From: Deltaproteobacteria bacterium
GTDB taxonomy: Bacteria > Desulfobacterota > Deferrisomatia > Deferrisomatales > JACRMM01
NCBI GenBank assembly: GCA_016214985.1
Contig: JACRMM010000058.1
Location: 171,343 to 235,342 of the forward strand
Direction of reading: 5' to 3'
Length of the DNA stretch: 64,000 bases
Position numbers and translations under genes: made by a program. The notes beneath the pieces were generated by a model that saw nothing but the letters and a program-made list of their open reading frames with translations, did no database searches and had not been told where the DNA came from. Of the stretch, positions 10,498 to 18,696 are shown piece by piece (within the stretch, counting starts at the first letter, position 1; every line of letters begins with the position of its first letter).

Positions 10498-12504
10498 TCA
10501 GGCCCGCTTGAATCGGGTCAGAATTCCCTCCAAACGTTCGGCGGCACTGCGGAGGGTGTCGACTTCTCCGGCTGCCACGCGCAGGTCCTCCTTCGTCTCG
10601 ATCTGGGCCTGGTCGACCGACGCGAGCAGCCTCGGGATCTCCGGCGCCGCCCGGCCCTGCTCCTCGATGGCCGTGACGAGCTCGAGCAGCCGGGCCGTCG
10701 TGTTCTCCGACGCTTGCCTGATGCGGTCGAGCTCGCCGGTCGCCCGATCCGAGGCGTCCACGCCGGCGGTGGACCGGGAGCGGGTCTCCGCGATGCGCTG
10801 CGCCACGTCCGCCGAACACCTCCTGACCTCGCCCAGCATCTTCACGATATCGGCCGTGGCACGTCCGGACTGCTCTGCAAGCTTTTTCACCTCCGACGCC
10901 ACCACGGCGAACCCTCGTCCGTGCTCTCCGGCCCGTGCCGCCTCGATGGCCGCGTTGAGGGCGAGAAGGTTGGTCTGATCGGCGATGTCCTCGATCGCGC
11001 CCGAGATGCCCTGGATGCGGTCGACGTTGACGTTGAGCCGCTCGGTCGTTCGCAGCACCTCCTCCACCGCCCCCGCCATCTCGGTGACCGCCGAGCGCGT
11101 CTCGACGACCTGCTGATGCCCCTGCTGCGTGGCTTCGCACGCCTCGCGAGCCATTCGCTCCACGTCCACGCAGGTGGCGGACATCGTGCCGAGCGTCGTG
11201 GCCATCTCCTCGCTGGCCGACGCCGCGGTGTTGGTGCCGGCCGAGAGCTCGCCCTCCCGGCGGGAGAAGTTCTCGAACGCCCCCGTCATCGTGTCACTCG
11301 ACGCCCGCACCGCCCGGCACGTCGAGTCCATCTCGCCGATCGCCGCGCCCAGGAGCTCGGCCGTTCCGTTGAACGCCTGCGCCAGCCGAGCCATCTCCGG
11401 ATCGGGGGGCACGTCGACCCGAGCAGTCAGGTCTCCTCTGCCCAGGCGCTCGATTCCGCCGCCGAGGGCCAGGAGCGGGACGGTGACCTGCCGAACGCTT
11501 CGCTCCACGGCCACGAGCAGGAGAAGGGCAAGCCCCAGCGAGACGGCGAGCCCGACGAGGCCGACCCGGTTTCGAAAACGGGCCACCGGCGCCAGGGCGG
11601 TTTCGCGGTCCTGGACCACGACGACCCGCCATGCTGGGAACCCGGGAAGGCGCGCCGGGGTGACCGGTGCCGCGGCCGCGAAGAATCCGGCCCCCTCTTC
11701 GACCCGGGCCACCGCGCGGCCGGCCGGAAGAGCGGAGAGGATCGAGGCAAGCTCGGCGGGGGAAGGCCGCGCCGAAGGCGCCGCAGCGAGCAGCGTCTGC
11801 TCGGGCCCCACCAGCACCGGGAAGCGCGAGAGCCGGCCCCGGTCTCGGGTCACCAGTCCCTCGAAGGAGCCCTCGACTCGGCCCCAGTCGAGGAAGTTGA
11901 CCCAGAGCCCCACCACGTCGTCCATCAGGTCGCGCACCGGGTGGGCCACGGCCGCCGTCGTTCCCAGCCGAGGGGCCTTGGGTGCCACCGCGTCCAGGGC
12001 CGGGACGGCCATGGGGCCGTGGAAGGTGGCCCCCTGCCCCTCCAGCGCTTTCTTGAGCCACGCCACGCCGGCGAGGGTCGAGGCGGGGAGCGGGCGCGAA
12101 ACCAGTTGCGCGCCCTTGGCATCCAGTTCATTGACCGCCCAGATCGTCCCGTCGGGCTTGACCAGTGCCATCCGCGCGTAGACCGGCTTGTTCCGAACCG
12201 CCTCGTTGGCGAAGTCCGAGAAGAACTTGGGTGCGTCCTTGTCGAGGGCCATCGGCGCGGCGTCGAGTTGGGCCCAGATCGACAGGTCGCTGGCCACGTC
12301 GTCGAGGACCTCGGTGAGTCGGCTCGCGGCCCGGGACGCGTCCTGTGCCAGCTGTGCCTCGACCGAGAGCACAATCGCCTCCTCCCCCTTCTTCAGCGCG
12401 TAGCTGCCCAGGAAGAGCGACGAGAGGAGGATGCTCCCGAGCCCGGCGATGAAGAGCTTCGTGCGCAGACCGAGCAACCGGTTCAGGCGGCCGAGGATAC
12501 CCAT
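10498..12504 (-). CDS. Methyl-accepting chemotaxis protein with large periplasmic sensor
   Basis: A 668-aa chemoreceptor. One membrane helix (about 17-38) precedes a roughly 270-residue periplasmic sensor of dCache-like size (SLFLGSYALKKGEEAI; MALVKPDGTIWAVNELD). A second helix (LVGLAVSLGLALLLLVAVE, about 312-333) and a HAMP domain (IERLGRGDLTARVDVPPDPE) follow. The cytoplasmic signalling tip is well preserved (DQTNLLALNAAIEAARAGEH). The sensor shows no heme motif. It starts four bases after the stop of the CX6CH cytochrome gene, so it is almost certainly translated from the cytochrome-porin transcript. It may report on redox state or electron acceptors (inference). Confidence 0.92.
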   Translation of the reverse strand: MGILGRLNRLLGLRTKLFIAGLGSILLSSLFLGSYALKKGEEAIVLSVEAQLAQDASRAASRLTEVLDDVASDLSIWAQLDAAPMALDKDAPKFFSDFANEAVRNKPVYARMALVKPDGTIWAVNELDAKGAQLVSRPLPASTLAGVAWLKKALEGQGATFHGPMAVPALDAVAPKAPRLGTTAAVAHPVRDLMDDVVGLWVNFLDWGRVEGSFEGLVTRDRGRLSRFPVLVGPEQTLLAAAPSARPSPAELASILSALPAGRAVARVEEGAGFFAAAAPVTPARLPGFPAWRVVVVQDRETALAPVARFRNRVGLVGLAVSLGLALLLLVAVERSVRQVTVPLLALGGGIERLGRGDLTARVDVPPDPEMARLAQAFNGTAELLGAAIGEMDSTCRAVRASSDTMTGAFENFSRREGELSAGTNTAASASEEMATTLGTMSATCVDVERMAREACEATQQGHQQVVETRSAVTEMAGAVEEVLRTTERLNVNVDRIQGISGAIEDIADQTNLLALNAAIEAARAGEHGRGFAVVASEVKKLAEQSGRATADIVKMLGEVRRCSADVAQRIAETRSRSTAGVDASDRATGELDRIRQASENTTARLLELVTAIEEQGRAAPEIPRLLASVDQAQIETKEDLRVAAGEVDTLRSAAERLEGILTRFKRA

Positions 12505-12508
12505 GGCG

Positions 12509-12883
12509 TCACTTCCTCGCTTCGTCGATCAGGTAGTAGAGGAGCTGCACGATATCCTTCGCCTCGGCCTTGTCGATGTTCGACTCGGGCTTGCGCATCA
12601 TCTTGATCCCGTACTGCTTGGCCGCCTGCTTGTCGAAGGGCGCCTTGCTGGTCACGCCGACGCCCGTCACGATCGACTCCACGGCCCGGCCGAGCCCGTG
12701 GCAGTTGGCGCTACTGTTGGCACACTTCACTGCCATGATCTCGTAGCGCTTCTTCATGTCCGGCGGGAAGCCCGAGGGGTCGAGCTTCATGCCTCTCTCG
12801 CCGGTGCCGATCACCTTGAGGCCGGCCTGGGCGGCCGACACGGCGACGACAAGGAACGCGGTCAACAGGATCGTGCGTTTCAT
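12509..12883 (-). CDS. Small periplasmic c-type cytochrome-like protein with a CX6CH site
   Basis: A 124-aa exported protein: signal peptide (residues 1-20, ending SAAQA), then a class I cytochrome layout. The place expected for CXXCH reads C54-ANSSAN-C61-H62, with six residues between the cysteines. A Met pair in IKMMRKPESNI (M95/M96) sits where class I cytochromes keep the sixth heme ligand, and a final helix (DIVQLLYYLIDEAR) follows. The ATG at 12883 has GGAGGG seven bases upstream; the ATG at 12889 is too close to it. Whether heme is bound through this wide spacing is uncertain. It lies between the 14-site lipoprotein and the chemoreceptor. Confidence 0.75.
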   Translation of the reverse strand: MKRTILLTAFLVVAVSAAQAGLKVIGTGERGMKLDPSGFPPDMKKRYEIMAVKCANSSANCHGLGRAVESIVTGVGVTSKAPFDKQAAKQYGIKMMRKPESNIDKAEAKDIVQLLYYLIDEARK

Positions 12884-12959
12884 GGACATACCCTCCGTGG
12901 AATCTTGGGTGCGGGTCTCGTTGTACGGGACACGTCGACGCCCGCTCGTTGGGGTTCCC

Positions 12960-15752
12960 CTAGGGCCGGGGGGCAGCGTCGATGGAACCTGCGGGGCTCC
13001 CGTCCGGATTCCTGTTGACCAGGTACTCGTAGGCCTCGTCGTGGCCGGAAAGGTCGACCACCCCGTCGAGCGCGTTGTTGTCGAGCCAGTCGATCGAGTC
13101 GAAGATGAGCCGCTTCGCGTAGAGCCGGTTGTGCGCGTAGGCGCCCGGGTCGTGTTTGAGCAGGTTGTAGTTGAAGGCCGCGCCCATGTTGCGCTTGCCC
13201 GTGCCCTGCGCGCCGACGTCCTGGACGGCCGACACGCAGCTCTTCGTGGCGGCGTCCCACGTGAAGAGCGACGCACCCCCGGTGTTCCAGTTCTTCACCG
13301 GCAGGTTGCTCGCGCAGTGGGGGGCCGCACTGGCCTCCGCGTACCCCTGGACGTAGGGCCCGATGTAGAAGTATGGATGCGCTTCGAAGAAGGAGTAACC
13401 CTTATTCGCCAGCGCTTCCCTCAGGGCGTCGAGGGCGGCCTCGTACGCCTCGGCTTCGCCCTGCAGGAACTCCGCGGCTGCCGCCACCTTGGCTTCGTCG
13501 CCGCCGACGGCGACGAAGGCGGGGCCGTGGGTTCCGTCGTGGCAGGCGATGCAGACCGACGCGGCGACGCCCGCGATGCGCCCGGTCGCCTGCTCCTTCT
13601 CGACGGGCAGGAAGAGGTGGCTCTGCGCCGAACTCATGTGGCAGCCGACGCAGGGGCCGTTTTCTCCCGTACCCGGGGCCGCGGCGCTCCCGATGAGCTC
13701 GTGCTTGAAGTAGGACGCGTTCCCGTACTTCGCGCCGTGGTCGCCGTCGCTTCCGTAGAACTCGAAGCCCGTCTTCCGGAAGACCGTCCCCCCGGCCGCG
13801 AGGTAGTGGGAGTTGAGAAAACTCTTGTCCGCGAAGTCGGCTGCGTCCCGCTCGATGCTCTCCCCGGTCTCCCGACCGCTGTGGCACGCGAGGCAAACGC
13901 CCGAACCCGCCACGTCGGGGTAGGCCACCGACGCGCCGTTCGTGAAGGTGAACGAGAGGGCGCCGGGCTTTCGCAGGCCTCCGGCTGTGTCGCGGTGACA
14001 CCCCCAGCAGTAGAGGAGCTCGTTTTGTCCCGATGCCGCGGTGGCGCCGTCGGTGTCGTTGTGGAGCGCCCAGCCTGCGAGGTGCGAGAAGTCGTTGTCC
14101 GCCGGGTCGTACCGGACGTCGTTCGTCGCGTCCGCGTCGTTGGTCGACGCCTGGGCCGTGAGGAAGTTCTTCACGCCCGTGGCAGTGTGGCAGCGCTGGC
14201 AGTCGGCGCGGTCCTTGTCCGGCAGCGCATCGGCATCCGTGCCGTCCTTCTTGAAGGTGTGGTCCCAGTCATAGTTGGTCCAGGCCGCGGCGGTCGCTTT
14301 GGTGACCCCGGCCGTGAAGACGGCTGCCGCCCCCTCCGTCTTCGCTGCTTCGTCCTTGGCATCGAGCAGTCGACCGCCGTGCGCCGAGCGCGCCCACTGC
14401 CGCGGAATCGAGAGGTCCGCGGAGTGCACGTTGTGGCAGGCGCGGCAGGCCCGCTCGCTCTTGGGATCGACCGCGTACCCTTCGATCACGTCGGGAGTGG
14501 CCGGGTCGTCGCGGTGCGTGTCGTAGAGGATGCGGTCTCCCGCGAAGGTGCCCGAGCCCACAGTGCTCCCCGACCAGGAGTAGCCGCTCTGCTCCCCGTG
14601 GTAGGCGTCGCCGGTCTGGTGGCACGCCGTGCAGGTGCGGTATTCGGCCGAGGCCTCGGCGGTCGCGGGCAGGAGCAGCGTGCCGGGGTCGTGGCGGTCA
14701 TGACAGGTTCGGCACTGGACCGGCGTGGCGCCGGCCACGGCCGGCAGAGCGTCGGGGAGTGCCTCCTCGAGGGCGTCGTGGCCGCCCGACACGCCTCGGT
14801 ACCGCTTCGCCCCCTCGTCCGTGTGGCACTTGGAGCACCGGGCCCGCACGTCGGTCGTGCTGCCCTCGGCGTAGACGTGCTCGTTGAGCGACGTGGCGTG
14901 GAGGGACTCGCGGTAGTCCTCGACGATGTGGTCGGCCTCGGGATGGTACAGGTTGTGGTCGAAGGCGTCGTTGTGGCACGCCCCGCATCGGGCCGCATCG
15001 GGCCGCGCGCTCGGTGGAGCGGTGAGGGGCGCGTTGGCGTGGCGGCTTCCCCCTCCGTGGCAGGATTCGCAGCCGATCACGGGCCGCGCGACGTTGCCGG
15101 TCAGGCCCCAGGTCAGGAGCCGCCCGTCGCCCAAGGGATCGTGGCAGTCGGTCGTGCAGGTCGGGTCCGTGCCCAACCCCCCGTAGCCGTAGCTGGGGAA
15201 GCCCACCGCGTCGAGCCCCAGGTCGAGCGGCTTGTGGTCCGGCCCCACGGCTTCTAGATTCCCGTGGGGACCGGCGAGCCAGGCACCTCGCTGCACGCCG
15301 TGGCAGTAGTCGGCACAGACGTTCACGCCGACCGGCTGGGGTGGGGGGTCGGGCTCCGGAAGCTCATCGGCCTTCCCGTACTGGGGCGCCCCGTCCCGGA
15401 TCCACGACTCGATCAGCGCCATTTCGGCGGGGGTGGGGCCTTTGGACGTCATGCGCCCCGCGGCCATGGCCTCGTACAGAGGGCTGCCCGCAGGGTCCCG
15501 GGGGATCACCGCTCCCTGGCTGAGGAGGCTGGCGTAGGGCGCGCCCTCGAACACGTAGCCCCCGCGCGCCGTGCTGTGGCAGGCGGCGCCCCCGCAGCGC
15601 GAGTCGAGAATGGGCTGGATTCTATTTGCGTAGAGATCAATCCGGTCCTCGGAGGCCGGAGTCTCGTCGCCCCCGGTCGTCCCGCCGCCGCAGGCCAGGA
15701 GGAGCGAGGAGGTGGCCACCGCGAAGGCGGCCAGTCTGAGAGCAGTGCGCAT
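12960..15752 (-). CDS. Multiheme cytochrome c lipoprotein with 11 CXXCH and 3 variant heme sites
   Basis: A 930-aa lipoprotein (lipobox LLLAC, Cys at residue 21), probably outer-membrane or cell-surface. There are eleven CXXCH motifs: CESCH, CGACH, CSKCH, CRTCH, CTACH, CRACH, CQRCH, CWGCH, CLACH, CVGCH and CIACH. Three variants precede them: CGGAACH (53-59, CX4CH), CADYCH (146-151, CX3CH) and CTTDCH (199-204, CX3CH). The first 130 residues look like a class I-type domain. The last 200 residues have no heme motif but carry two more Cys (APHCASN; KSCVSAV). GGAGGAACGACG precedes the ATG at 15752. It follows the barrel gene by 47 bases and is the likely extracellular electron carrier of the conduit. 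Confidence 0.88.
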   Translation of the reverse strand: MRTALRLAAFAVATSSLLLACGGGTTGGDETPASEDRIDLYANRIQPILDSRCGGAACHSTARGGYVFEGAPYASLLSQGAVIPRDPAGSPLYEAMAAGRMTSKGPTPAEMALIESWIRDGAPQYGKADELPEPDPPPQPVGVNVCADYCHGVQRGAWLAGPHGNLEAVGPDHKPLDLGLDAVGFPSYGYGGLGTDPTCTTDCHDPLGDGRLLTWGLTGNVARPVIGCESCHGGGSRHANAPLTAPPSARPDAARCGACHNDAFDHNLYHPEADHIVEDYRESLHATSLNEHVYAEGSTTDVRARCSKCHTDEGAKRYRGVSGGHDALEEALPDALPAVAGATPVQCRTCHDRHDPGTLLLPATAEASAEYRTCTACHQTGDAYHGEQSGYSWSGSTVGSGTFAGDRILYDTHRDDPATPDVIEGYAVDPKSERACRACHNVHSADLSIPRQWARSAHGGRLLDAKDEAAKTEGAAAVFTAGVTKATAAAWTNYDWDHTFKKDGTDADALPDKDRADCQRCHTATGVKNFLTAQASTNDADATNDVRYDPADNDFSHLAGWALHNDTDGATAASGQNELLYCWGCHRDTAGGLRKPGALSFTFTNGASVAYPDVAGSGVCLACHSGRETGESIERDAADFADKSFLNSHYLAAGGTVFRKTGFEFYGSDGDHGAKYGNASYFKHELIGSAAAPGTGENGPCVGCHMSSAQSHLFLPVEKEQATGRIAGVAASVCIACHDGTHGPAFVAVGGDEAKVAAAAEFLQGEAEAYEAALDALREALANKGYSFFEAHPYFYIGPYVQGYAEASAAPHCASNLPVKNWNTGGASLFTWDAATKSCVSAVQDVGAQGTGKRNMGAAFNYNLLKHDPGAYAHNRLYAKRLIFDSIDWLDNNALDGVVDLSGHDEAYEYLVNRNPDGSPAGSIDAAPRP

Positions 15753-15799
15753 CGTCGTTCCTCCGGCCTCGCGGAGCGGATCCGCCGATCGTTTGGTTC

Positions 15800-16984
15800 T
15801 CACAGATGGAGCTGGATCTGGAGGACGCCCGTCACGCCCGAGGGGTCCTCCTCCGCCTGGGTCCGCACCCAGCGGCCTTCGAGCCGCACCGAGGTGTTCT
15901 CGATCGGGTACCAGGCCACTCCCCCGATCACGCGCTTGGTGATGCCCTGGGCTGCGTTGCCTACGTCCTCGTTCTCGAACCGGGCCGACAGGAGGTAGCG
16001 CGGTGCCAGGAACCAATCGAGCTCCGCCGCGAGCACGACCGAGTCCACGTCGAGCCCCGCGGCGTCCACGTTCTGGTCGTGGGCGAAGGCCGTGCTCACG
16101 AGCGCGGTGAACCAGCGGTACTGCGCCTGGCCCTCGACCCCCACGCGCCGGTACCGGGTGTCGTTGGGCTGCTCGATGCGGCCGAGGTACCCGTAGGCGC
16201 CCAGGGTCAGGGTCAGGAAGTCCCAGACGCTCTCCCGGTCCAGGTCCAGATCCGGCTCGCGGCCCTCGAGATCGGTGCCCCCGATCTTCCAGGAGATGTG
16301 GCCGTAGTAGTCCATGGCGTCCTGCTGGTTTCGGTCGGCGGCCCCGGCCGCCACGAGCAGTCTTGATCCGAGCACCGCGTTCACTTCCAACGCGTTTCGC
16401 GGGGCGGCGAGGGGGCCGCTGCCGCCCGGCACCGTGAACGCGAGCGGAGCCGGCACCGTCAACGTATACGACTGGCTCTCCTTCCCGAGGGTGGTCTGCG
16501 GCGTGAACTTCCCATACTTGACGTTGACCGGCGTACCGAGCGCGCGGCGCAAGATGCCGAACATCTCTCCGCTGCCGCTCCCGAGGAGGTCGTGAGCGAA
16601 GAACCCGATCTGGTCGCGGATCACTCCACCCACGTGAAGGAACGCGTCAGTGGAGGGATCGAGGTGATCGTCCTCGACCTCGGGGTCATAGGCCAGCTGC
16701 GCCTGGAGCGTGACCGAGACGGGAAGAGTCCGGGGCAGGCCCGCCGCCCACAGAGCCTCCGCGCCGGCCGGCACCTCGTTCGGCTTCCTGCCGGGCCACA
16801 CGTATCCGTTGAGGCGGAACGCCTCGCCAAACTCGTTTCGGTGGGGATAGGGGTTGTGGCAGGTGCTGCACTCCGTGTTGTACTCGCGGGAGAAGGCAGC
16901 GATCGCCAGCGCCTCGCCCGACGCGGAGACGAGCGCGAGGGACGAGAACGCGAGCACGCCTGCGAGCCGGAACCTCTGACGCAT
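15800..16984 (-). CDS. Outer-membrane beta-barrel protein with an N-terminal heme motif (porin-cytochrome conduit candidate)
   Basis: A 394-aa exported protein. After a signal peptide (about 1-30) comes one heme site, C39-STC-H43, in the context EYNTECSTCHNPYPHRNEFG, then FRLNGYVWPG. The rest is a series of amphipathic strands ending VLQIQLHL, typical of a porin barrel. The family occurs near multiheme cytochromes in metal-reducing bacteria. A barrel that also carries a heme could hold the conduit in the outer membrane with a heme at its periplasmic mouth. The ATG at 16984 is chosen over 16990 because GGGAGG lies six bases before it. First gene of the four-gene run. Confidence 0.8.
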   Translation of the reverse strand: MRQRFRLAGVLAFSSLALVSASGEALAIAAFSREYNTECSTCHNPYPHRNEFGEAFRLNGYVWPGRKPNEVPAGAEALWAAGLPRTLPVSVTLQAQLAYDPEVEDDHLDPSTDAFLHVGGVIRDQIGFFAHDLLGSGSGEMFGILRRALGTPVNVKYGKFTPQTTLGKESQSYTLTVPAPLAFTVPGGSGPLAAPRNALEVNAVLGSRLLVAAGAADRNQQDAMDYYGHISWKIGGTDLEGREPDLDLDRESVWDFLTLTLGAYGYLGRIEQPNDTRYRRVGVEGQAQYRWFTALVSTAFAHDQNVDAAGLDVDSVVLAAELDWFLAPRYLLSARFENEDVGNAAQGITKRVIGGVAWYPIENTSVRLEGRWVRTQAEEDPSGVTGVLQIQLHL

Positions 16985-17225
16985 GTCCATCCTCCCAGGA
17001 TCTCAAGCAAACCCCGTCGTCGAGATAAACAATCGGCCGGAGGGGCGAGATCTTGAGAGACGATCGATACTCAAGGGTCTGATTGAGGATGACCAAACGC
17101 GGACTGCACGGGCGCCTGGGACGCCGTCGGAGCGGAGGAGCCGACAAACGGCGGTTTGAGGGGAGTCCAGCGTCCAAGTAGGGAAAGGTGCGACGCCTGA
17201 CCGATCGCCGAGGCCGGTCATCTGC

Positions 17226-17254
17226 TTGACGTCATACCCGCCGGACAGCATGTT
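17226..17254 (+). promoter_or_regulatory. Candidate promoter of the VOC gene
   Basis: TTGACG, a 17-base spacer, then CATGTT. The -35 overlaps a TGACGTCA palindrome. The -10 is weak. Confidence 0.3.
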
Positions 17255-17352
17255 TGAGTGAGTCAAGGGGGACGGATCCAACACCAACGATCCGAGACAG
17301 AAAGGGCTGGAAACGTGATTCGTCAGAAGGGAAGGGCGATCAGAAGGTGACG

Positions 17353-17370
17353 GCTCGTCGACCGACGAGC
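17353..17370. repeat. Perfect palindromic element in the VOC leader
   Basis: GCTCGTCG-AC-CGACGAGC, an 8-bp inverted repeat around two bases, directly against the Shine-Dalgarno AAGGAG (17371-17376). It could be an operator or a hairpin that affects translation of the VOC gene. Confidence 0.55.
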
Positions 17371-17385
17371 AAGGAGTGAAGGGCG

Positions 17386-18159
17386 ATGACTGAGAATGCA
17401 GGGAAGTTCATCTGGTACGAGTTGATGACCAGCGACACCAAGGCTGCCGAGAAGTTCTACCGCCGCGTCCTCGGCTGGGATGCGAAGGACGCGGGTATGG
17501 TCGGTACTGCCTACACGATCTTCTCCGCCGGCCCGACGATGATCGGCGGACTGCTGCAGATCCCTGACGAGCTGTGCGCCGCCGGCGGCCGGCCGTCTTG
17601 GGCCGGCTACATCGGCGTCGACGACGTGGACGCCTACGGGGATCGCGTCAAGGCGGCCGGCGGCACGGTCCACCGTCCTCCCGAGGACATTCCGGGTGTC
17701 GGCCGCTTCGCGGTCGTCGCGGATCCCTACGGCGCCACCTTCGTCCTGTTCAAGGGGGAGAGCGAGGAAGGGCCCGCGCCCCAAGCGCCCGGGACGCCCG
17801 GCCATGTCGGGTGGCACGAGCTGCACGCCGGCGATGGGGCCGGGGCCTATGCGTTCTACGCGGGCCTCTTCGGGTGGACCAAGGCCGACGCTCTCGACAT
17901 GGGTCCGCTCGGCGTGTATCAGACCTTCGCTCAGGGGGGCGCGGTGGTGGGCGGTATGATGACAAAGATGCCGGACACGCCCGCCCCGTTCTGGCTCTTC
18001 TACTTCAACGTCGAAGCGATCGCCGCCGCGCTGGCGCGCGCGCAGGAGGCCGGTGCCACGCTCCTCATGGGCCCCCACGAGGTTCCGGGCGGAAGCTGGA
18101 TCGTTCAGTGCCTCGACCCACAGGGGGCCCTGTTCGCCCTGCTCGCACCAAGGCGGTGA
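17386..18159 (+). CDS. VOC family protein with two glyoxalase-like domains
   Basis: A 257-aa protein made of two vicinal oxygen chelate domains in tandem. The first begins FIWYELMTSDTKAAEKFY and ends ADPYGATFVLFKG. The second begins VGWHELHAGDGAGAYAFY and ends LDPQGALFALLAPRR. Such tandem proteins include glyoxalases, dioxygenases and resistance proteins, and the substrate cannot be told from sequence. The second domain retains a His (GWHEL) and the first an E (WYEL), which may be metal ligands. AAGGAG lies nine bases before the ATG. No operon partner is evident. Confidence 0.88.
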   Translation: MTENAGKFIWYELMTSDTKAAEKFYRRVLGWDAKDAGMVGTAYTIFSAGPTMIGGLLQIPDELCAAGGRPSWAGYIGVDDVDAYGDRVKAAGGTVHRPPEDIPGVGRFAVVADPYGATFVLFKGESEEGPAPQAPGTPGHVGWHELHAGDGAGAYAFYAGLFGWTKADALDMGPLGVYQTFAQGGAVVGGMMTKMPDTPAPFWLFYFNVEAIAAALARAQEAGATLLMGPHEVPGGSWIVQCLDPQGALFALLAPRR

Positions 18160-18234
18160 TCGGCGTCCCGCGCTCCTGAGCGTAGGCGCGGGGTGGGACG
18201 ACCGGAGGGGGAGGGCTCCCGCAATGCTGCGGAG

Positions 18235-18332
18235 TGAGCATCGTGGGAGGGCACCTTCTCGGGGCGGGGGCGTCCGGGGCGCTATGGGGACGTTCCTCTT
18301 GAATTGAGCATCCGTGGGAGGACACGTACTCG
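18235..18332 (+). repeat. Imperfect direct repeat, 70-base period
   Basis: TGAGCATCGTGGGAGGGCAC at 18235 and TGAGCATCCGTGGGAGGACA at 18305 share most of their bases, and both continue to a CTCG. Two copies only; origin and function unknown. Confidence 0.4.
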
Positions 18333-18636
18333 AAACGACGGGGCGCAGGGGGCCGAGCTGCTTGGTCGCGCCGCTCGGCTCCTGGTGAGGGGCCCACAAG
18401 CAGAACGTGGCCGCCCCGGCGCTTCGGCAGCGGACGCGGCCACACGGTCTTGCAGGCAGGAAACGGCTGCCCATCTCTCCCCCCGTTCCCCGACGCCTCG
18501 CGCTCCCGTACGCTCACGCCTCCCACGGGGTCAACCCGCATCCCCCCGCCTTCTTGCGGCCGCGGAGGCCGGCGTTGCGGGGGATCGGGCGGGCGCCACG
18601 GCAGGTCGCTCGCCGCCGGAGCGCGCCTGAAACGGC

Positions 18637-18668
18637 CGAGGCCGCCGTCGGTTTCAACGGCGGCCTCG
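18637..18668 (-). terminator. Hairpin downstream of ftsZ, probable end of the dcw transcript
   Basis: A perfect 11-bp stem (CGAGGCCGCCG with CGGCGGCCTCG) and ten-base loop, 28 bases after the ftsZ stop. Only three T residues follow on the minus strand, so it is a weak intrinsic terminator or an RNA 3' end stabiliser. Confidence 0.5.
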
Positions 18669-18696
18669 CTTCGCACCCCGCGCCCCGACGGGCCGG

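Larger units (their letters stand above)
16985..17385. other. Divergent intergenic region between the conduit operon and the VOC gene
   Basis: About 400 bases without a credible gene, clearly less GC-rich than its surroundings. It must hold the promoter of the minus-strand conduit operon, but I cannot pick a convincing pair of hexamers for it. The plus-strand candidate at 17226-17254 and the palindrome at 17353-17370 belong to the VOC gene. Confidence 0.6.
18160..18696. other. 537-base gap between the VOC gene and ftsZ
   Basis: No credible gene. It holds a bulged hairpin around 18215-18233 (CTCCCGCA and TGCGGAG arms) soon after the VOC stop, an imperfect direct repeat at 18235 and 18305, and the ftsZ-side hairpin at 18637-18668. 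Open frames on both strands have no ribosome-binding site or family resemblance. Confidence 0.55.

Noticed and set aside
12756..15257. 833-codon plus-strand open frame
   Set aside because: Mirror of the multiheme cytochrome gene; the true strand has a signal peptide and 14 heme sites.
10498..16984. Prophage or transposon as source of the cytochrome run
   Set aside because: No integrase, transposase or phage gene; composition matches the chromosome apart from the upstream gap.
17323..18474. 383-codon minus-strand open frame over the VOC gene
   Set aside because: The plus strand encodes two complete VOC domains with a ribosome-binding site. The minus frame has neither.
18304..18630. 108-codon open frame in the gap before ftsZ
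   Set aside because: Arg/Ala/Pro-rich composition, no ribosome-binding site, no family resemblance.
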